Shown here piece by piece: positions 35,307 to 38,576 of a DNA stretch of 38,576 bases. Position numbers and translations under genes: made by a program. Numbering within the stretch: position 1 is the first letter of the stretch; each line of letters begins with the position of its first letter. Source of the DNA: an uncultured Desulfobulbaceae bacterium (lineage in GTDB: Bacteria > Desulfobacterota > Desulfobulbia > Desulfobulbales > Desulfocapsaceae); the NCBI GenBank assembly GCA_947311315.1, contig CAMZKN010000038.1, forward strand, positions 1 to 38,576, read 5' to 3'. The notes beneath the pieces were generated by a model that did not search any database, was not told the DNA's origin, and saw only the letters and a program-made list of their open reading frames with translations.

Positions 35307-36589
35307 AAAAATCAAAAGAAGCACTTGTTCTCCTGCTAGCTGGCGGTGTGGGCAGCCGTTTGAATATCCTCGTGCAAAAACGTGCAAAACCTGCAGTTCC
35401 CTTTGCGGGGATATATCGAATTATCGATTTCAGTCTCTCCAATGTGATGAATTCCGGCTTAAACAAGGTTGGTGTTTTGACACAATATAAGCCCCTGTCT
35501 TTAATGAATCACCTTGGTATGGGAGAGCCATGGGACTTTATCGGCAGGAGCAGGGGAGTAAAAATCCTGCCCCCACGGACGGGAGAAAAAGAATCAGACT
35601 GGTACCAAGGTACGGCTGATGCGGTGAGAAGAAATATCGATTTCATGCAGGCAAACCCGGCCGATGAAGTTGTTATTCTCTCGGGGGATCATATCTACCA
35701 CATGGATTTTGATGCGATGATTGCATATCATCGATCAAAAAATGCGGATGTGACCGTGGCCATGATGGTGGTGCCTAAAAGTGAGATCCATCAATTTGGT
35801 GCCGGAATAACCGATGACAATGACCGGATTATTGAATGGGAGGAAAAACCGGAAATACCGAGAACGAATCTTGCCTCCATGGGAATCTACGTTTTTGACT
35901 ACAAACACCTGCTTTCAACACTTGCCCGTGACAAGGCAGAAATAGATTTTGGCATGCATATTCTTCCACGGGCCATTGAGCACGATAATGTTTTTGCCTA
36001 TCCGTTTTATGGTTATTGGCGTGATGTCGGTACTGTTCAGGCATACTGGCAGGCCAATATGGATGTGTTGAAAAAAGAGAGTGGAATTACACCCCAGAAG
36101 TGGGAGATACGAACAAATATTGAGACTGAAGGGCGTACTTCTGACAGGGCACCAGCCCGATTCGGGCCTGACTGCACCCTCCATTGTTGTATGGTTTCTG
36201 CTGGCAGCACTATCGAGGGTTCGGTTATTAATTCGGTGCTTGCCCCTGGTGTCGTTGTGGAAAAAGATGCAGTTGTTCGGGACTCCATTCTTTTCGAAGA
36301 TTGTGTTATTAAAAAGGGTGCTACTGTTGATCTTGCCATCCTGGATAAAAGAGTGCATGTGGGAGAGGGTGCAATTGTGGGATCAGGCACTAACCACGAT
36401 AAAGTAAATATTCTTAAGCCCAGCCATCTTTATTCTGGAATAACTCTTGTTGGCAAAGAAGCACGGGTTCCGGCCGGACAGAAAATTGGACGAAATTGTG
36501 TGATCGACAGCAATATGACGGAAGAATCATACCAGTCAAAGGTCATTGAAGATGGAGAATCCCTGCTTGCAAAAGATGATACTCTCTAA
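35303..36589 (+). CDS. glgC: Glucose-1-phosphate adenylyltransferase
   Basis: GlgC, 428 residues from the ATG at 35303, preceded by GGGGAGG and overlapping the previous stop (ATGA). The catalytic loop GGVGSRL (14-20), RAKPAVPF with Lys29, GDHIYHMD and IEWEEKP are all intact. The beta-helix part begins near residue 290 and extends to the end. It converts glucose 1-phosphate and ATP to ADP-glucose and pyrophosphate, the committed step of bacterial glycogen synthesis. glgA and glgB are not in the window. Compared with the upstream copy this is the one with a complete active site; hetero-oligomers are possible. Confidence 0.92.
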   Translation: MKKSKEALVLLLAGGVGSRLNILVQKRAKPAVPFAGIYRIIDFSLSNVMNSGLNKVGVLTQYKPLSLMNHLGMGEPWDFIGRSRGVKILPPRTGEKESDWYQGTADAVRRNIDFMQANPADEVVILSGDHIYHMDFDAMIAYHRSKNADVTVAMMVVPKSEIHQFGAGITDDNDRIIEWEEKPEIPRTNLASMGIYVFDYKHLLSTLARDKAEIDFGMHILPRAIEHDNVFAYPFYGYWRDVGTVQAYWQANMDVLKKESGITPQKWEIRTNIETEGRTSDRAPARFGPDCTLHCCMVSAGSTIEGSVINSVLAPGVVVEKDAVVRDSILFEDCVIKKGATVDLAILDKRVHVGEGAIVGSGTNHDKVNILKPSHLYSGITLVGKEARVPAGQKIGRNCVIDSNMTEESYQSKVIEDGESLLAKDDTL

Positions 36590-36668
36590 TCGTTATAGCA
36601 TTGGACGAAAAATATTGCGGTTTATGAAAACTTGAGTATTATTCCGCCTGATTGATTTTTCATCATCA

Positions 36669-36744
36669 ACCCTCGTAGCTCAGGGGATAGAGCACAAGAT
36701 TCCTAATCTTGGTGTCGCGCGTTCGATTCGCGCCGAGGGTACCA
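36669..36744 (+). tRNA. tRNA-Arg (anticodon CCT), CCA encoded
   Basis: A full cloverleaf of 76 nt. The acceptor ACCCTCG pairs with CGAGGGT. The D arm is GCTCAGGGGATAGAGC. The anticodon stem is CAAGA/TCTTG around TTCCTAA (anticodon CCT at 36702-36704), and the T arm is GCGCG-TTCGATT-CGCGC. Discriminator A is followed by encoded CCA. It reads AGG codons. Confidence 0.95.
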
Positions 36745-36751
36745 ATGCCAT

Positions 36752-36793
36752 AAAGGCTTTACGTCGTGCATTCACGGGGTAAAGCCTTTTTTT
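36752..36793 (+). terminator. Intrinsic terminator after tRNA-Arg
   Basis: AAAGGCTTTAC pairs with GTAAAGCCTTT; an inner CGTG/CACG stem extends it, and the outer stem is followed by T residues to 36793. It starts eight bases after the tRNA 3' end. Confidence 0.88.
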
Positions 36794-36817
36794 GTACCCT
36801 CCTTTTTATTACAAGCA

Positions 36818-37051
36818 GTGGAATCTCCACCCTTGAGTCAAAAGTTATTATCCCGGATGCGGTCTGTTTCAGAAGTACACCCTGAGATTCCGGCACGGGT
36901 ACGGGGGAAGCAGAAGACTCCCACTAAAAAATCAACCACTCTCAGGTTAGACACCGAGGTGTTGGATTTTTTTAAGGCCCAGGGCAAGGGCTGGCAAACG
37001 AAAGTTAATGCTGTTCTTCATAAATATGTTGAGTCACAACGTTCGGTATGA
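36818..37051 (+). CDS. BrnA-type antitoxin-like protein (orphan)
   Basis: A 77-residue protein whose second half matches the BrnA antitoxin pattern: TTLRLDTEVLDFFKAQGKG followed by WQTKVNAVLHKYVESQ. The family folds as a ribbon-helix-helix DNA-binding dimer and normally neutralises the RNase BrnT encoded just upstream. Here the upstream space is the tRNA and its terminator, and no BrnT-like frame exists nearby. The start is uncertain: GTG at 36818 is used here; TTG at 36833 or ATG at 36857 are alternatives, none with a good ribosome-binding site. It may be a solo regulator or a leftover. Confidence 0.55.
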   Translation: MESPPLSQKLLSRMRSVSEVHPEIPARVRGKQKTPTKKSTTLRLDTEVLDFFKAQGKGWQTKVNAVLHKYVESQRSV

Positions 37052-37064
37052 TTCTACATCCCCG

Positions 37065-37092
37065 GCAGGCGGACTTGTTTGTCTCCGCCTGC
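37065..37092 (+). terminator. GC-rich hairpin after the BrnA-like gene
   Basis: GCAGGCGGA pairs perfectly with TCCGCCTGC around a ten-base loop, 14 nt after the BrnA-like stop. It lacks a clear T-tract, so it is a possible weak terminator for either strand. Confidence 0.5.
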
Positions 37093-37174
37093 TTGATTCA
37101 TATAAAAACAGGTGGAATATTAAGGAAAGTAATCTTTCTTTTGAGCAAGTGATTAGTAATCTCCTTGCCTGTTA

Positions 37175-37468
37175 TTAACAGATCAGCCAATCGATAATTT
37201 TGTCGATGTATGTAAGGGTTCTACCGCAATAGTTGTGCAGGTATTCATTATCAAGAATGGTGTTGCCCGGGAAATTATTCAGTGCAATAGTACCGTTAAA
37301 GTCAACGAAAGCGATCCTGACAGTCAGTTCATCTGCTGGTCTGCCAAATTCAACTCCTGGAAGCATTGCGACCCCTGTTTCCTGTAAATTCTGGACAGCT
37401 GCTGGATGGCGATAGTTGCAGAGGTGGACAAACCCTGCAAGTTTTTGTTCAGGTGGATTCTGGGAGAA
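37175..37468 (-). pseudogene. C-terminal remnant of a PLP-dependent aminotransferase
   Basis: Reading minus from 37468 to 37175 gives about 97 residues that end like class I/II aminotransferases: NLQETGVAMLPGVEFGRP, then ADELTVRIAFVDFNGTIALN, then a final IDKIIDWL. Just upstream in this frame there is a TAA at 37469-37471 and no start. The N-terminal two-thirds, with the PLP lysine, is absent. Loose similarity may extend to about 37560 in another frame. The adjacent DUF533 gene begins beyond that. It is therefore a dead fragment; the match is by recognition of the C-terminal pattern, not a search. Confidence 0.7.
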
Positions 37469-37608
37469 TTATTGTGGTTTTGCATTCTGTTCCCCTCATG
37501 GTGCAAATGTCAGGCTGGGTTTCAATTGCCCTGTGTCAGACAATATACATCGGCCAGTAATTTGCAATAGACCGTAATTCTCAGGGGAACCTGCGTCCTG
37601 AAATATAT

Positions 37609-38214
37609 TTATCTGTCTATTGCAAGAGCACGCGCCAGCTGATCAAACCATTTTCTCTCTTCTTCGGTATCAATGGGGATGCATTGCGCTGCAAGGCTAT
37701 ACATGACTTTACTGATCTCAGGGTTATTTATGCCTGCAGTCAGCTCTTCAATGCTTTTTGGATGGTGCATCTCCTCGAGGAGGAATTCTATTTCCTCCTG
37801 ACTGAGTTCAGCTTTTTCAAACTGTTTCAATATCGCTTCTTTCTCTTTATCATCCAGTACGCCGTCTGCATTGGCAGCTGCAATAATGACCTGAATCATT
37901 CTCACTGCAAGTTCACTGTCTTTGAGAGAGTCTGCAGGTAATGGTGGAACCGGAGGCGGTGGTGCCCCTTGATGCTTTCCTGGAAGAGGTGGTGGAGGTG
38001 TAGAGCGTGAAACACCAGGACGTGGTGGCGGTGGTGGGGGATTTGAGTCTTGAGTTTGTTTATCCCGCAATATTTCAAAGGCACCAACTCCAAGGCCGAT
38101 TGCCGTCATCAAGCCACCACCGGAAGCCAGGTTATCGATTATTGAGCTGCTACCGCCCCTGCCGCTGATAGCTTCTTTGACAATTTTTCCTAATAGTTTT
38201 TCTACGTTGAACAT
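37609..38214 (-). CDS. DUF533/TerB-like protein with proline-rich linker
   Basis: A 201-residue protein. The N-terminus (MFNVEKLLGKIVKEAI, then a Gly/Ser-rich stretch and a hydrophobic segment GLMTAIGLGVGAFEIL at about 34-49) is joined by a linker with three polyproline runs (59-64, 73-76, 85-88). The C-terminal helical domain (about 96-200), with MIQVIIAAANADGVLDDKEK and LAAQCIPIDTEEERKWFDQL, matches the DUF533/YebE and TerB-like family. The function is not established; the family is often membrane-associated. GGAG precedes the start at 38214. It appears to be monocistronic. Confidence 0.8.
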   Translation of the reverse strand: MFNVEKLLGKIVKEAISGRGGSSSIIDNLASGGGLMTAIGLGVGAFEILRDKQTQDSNPPPPPPRPGVSRSTPPPPLPGKHQGAPPPPVPPLPADSLKDSELAVRMIQVIIAAANADGVLDDKEKEAILKQFEKAELSQEEIEFLLEEMHHPKSIEELTAGINNPEISKVMYSLAAQCIPIDTEEERKWFDQLARALAIDR

Positions 38215-38247
38215 GAGAGAAGCTCCTTTTAAAAGTACATTTTTTTA

Positions 38248-38276
38248 GTCGTACACTCCCCCTACTGTTCTGTCAA
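38248..38276 (-). promoter_or_regulatory. Candidate promoter for the DUF533 gene
   Basis: On the minus strand TTGACA (38271-38276) and TACGAC (38248-38253) are 17 bp apart, about 33 bases before the start codon. A second TTGACA lies 41 bp further upstream as part of a direct repeat (TCTGTCAAAC on +). Consensus match only. Confidence 0.45.
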
Positions 38277-38576
38277 ACTGTTCCTGCACCGGTATAAAAA
38301 AAGTTGATCTGTCAAACAGTTATGGTAGAATTATCAGCAAAGGAGAGATGCTGTTTTTTCACTGTGAAATCTGGAGAGAAGGATGAGGAAAGTCGGTGTG
38401 GGGTGGTGTTTGGTCATAATTTTTGAATCAAAGAGGTTATTGTAAAGAAACAGGGTAAATTAATGCTAACCGCCAACTCTTTCAATTGGCACAGGAATTT
38501 TTCGTCATTTTTAAGTGATCTAAAACTGCTCGTACGTCAAAGCTGAGCTTGCGCATTTTTTGAGTGATATTTTTTA
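38277..38576. other. Gene-free end of the window
   Basis: About 300 bases with no frame above 40 codons and no family I recognise. It contains a TCTGTCAAACAGTT repeat of the promoter sequence and a weak GCCAA...TTGGC stem near 38470-38490. A gene may start just past the window edge. Confidence 0.5.

Noticed and set aside
36745..36818. BrnT toxin partner for the BrnA-like protein
   Set aside because: The space holds just the tRNA terminator; no frame is long enough.
37562..37625. 11-bp inverted repeat (TTGCAATAGAC / GTCTATTGCAA) around the 3' end of the DUF533 gene
   Set aside because: Perfect but 42 bp apart with no T-tract; too weak alone to call a terminator or element end.
1..38576. CRISPR array, prophage, complete insertion sequence or defence island
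   Set aside because: No regularly spaced repeats, integrase, transposase or phage genes were recognised on either strand.

Overview
The window reads as chromosomal DNA of a free-living, moderately low-GC Gram-negative bacterium. The guess of a Desulfobacterota (Desulfobulbales-like) sulfate-reducer-type lineage is inference. It rests on the delta-proteobacterial style of the proteins (zinc-binding S4, S14, L24 and L36, a short EF-Ts, RxKD-type Rel), on LptG as a sign of an outer membrane, and on gene order. No 16S rRNA or metabolic marker in the window settles it.

Region 1 (1-15.5 kb) is the tail of tuf followed by a complete S10-spc-alpha ribosomal supercluster on the + strand: rpsJ to rpsC, rplP to rplO, secY, infA, rpmJ, rpsM, rpsK, rpsD, rpoA, rplQ. 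It closes with a strong intrinsic terminator. The map gene expected between secY and infA is present only as a broken remnant, and adk is absent there. Five of the small-subunit protein genes start with TTG; none of the large-subunit genes do.

Region 2 (15.6-29.8 kb) has a YkgJ-type cysteine-cluster gene, then rpsB, tsf, pyrH, frr, uppS, cdsA, dxr, rseP, tsaB, ispG, proS, a Rel/SpoT-family gene and an Smr-domain gene, all on +. The run from pyrH onward is tightly packed with several ATGA overlaps. It joins translation (EF-Ts, ribosome recycling, ProRS, tRNA t6A modification), isoprenoid and undecaprenyl synthesis (Dxr, IspG, UppS), phospholipid synthesis (CdsA), envelope proteolysis (RseP) and alarmone synthesis. 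The Rel protein keeps its synthetase site but has lost key residues of the HD hydrolase site.

Region 3 (29.9-36.6 kb) holds a periplasmic FKBP-type prolyl isomerase with its own terminator. A convergent minus-strand pair, crcB (fluoride channel) and lptG (LPS export), follows. Next come a roughly 650-bp stretch without a recognisable gene but with three copies of a 15-base motif, a DHH phosphoesterase, and two overlapping ADP-glucose pyrophosphorylase-type genes, of which the first has an altered nucleotide-binding loop.

Region 4 (36.6-38.6 kb) is looser: tRNA-Arg(CCT) with terminator, an orphan BrnA-type antitoxin-like gene, a C-terminal remnant of a PLP aminotransferase on the minus strand, a minus-strand DUF533/TerB-like gene with a proline-rich linker, and a gene-free end.

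I found no CRISPR array, intact insertion sequence, prophage, or clearly novel multi-gene system. The best leads are the decayed map gene, the Rel protein with a degenerate hydrolase site, the unexplained 32.2-32.85 kb stretch and the tandem glgC pair.
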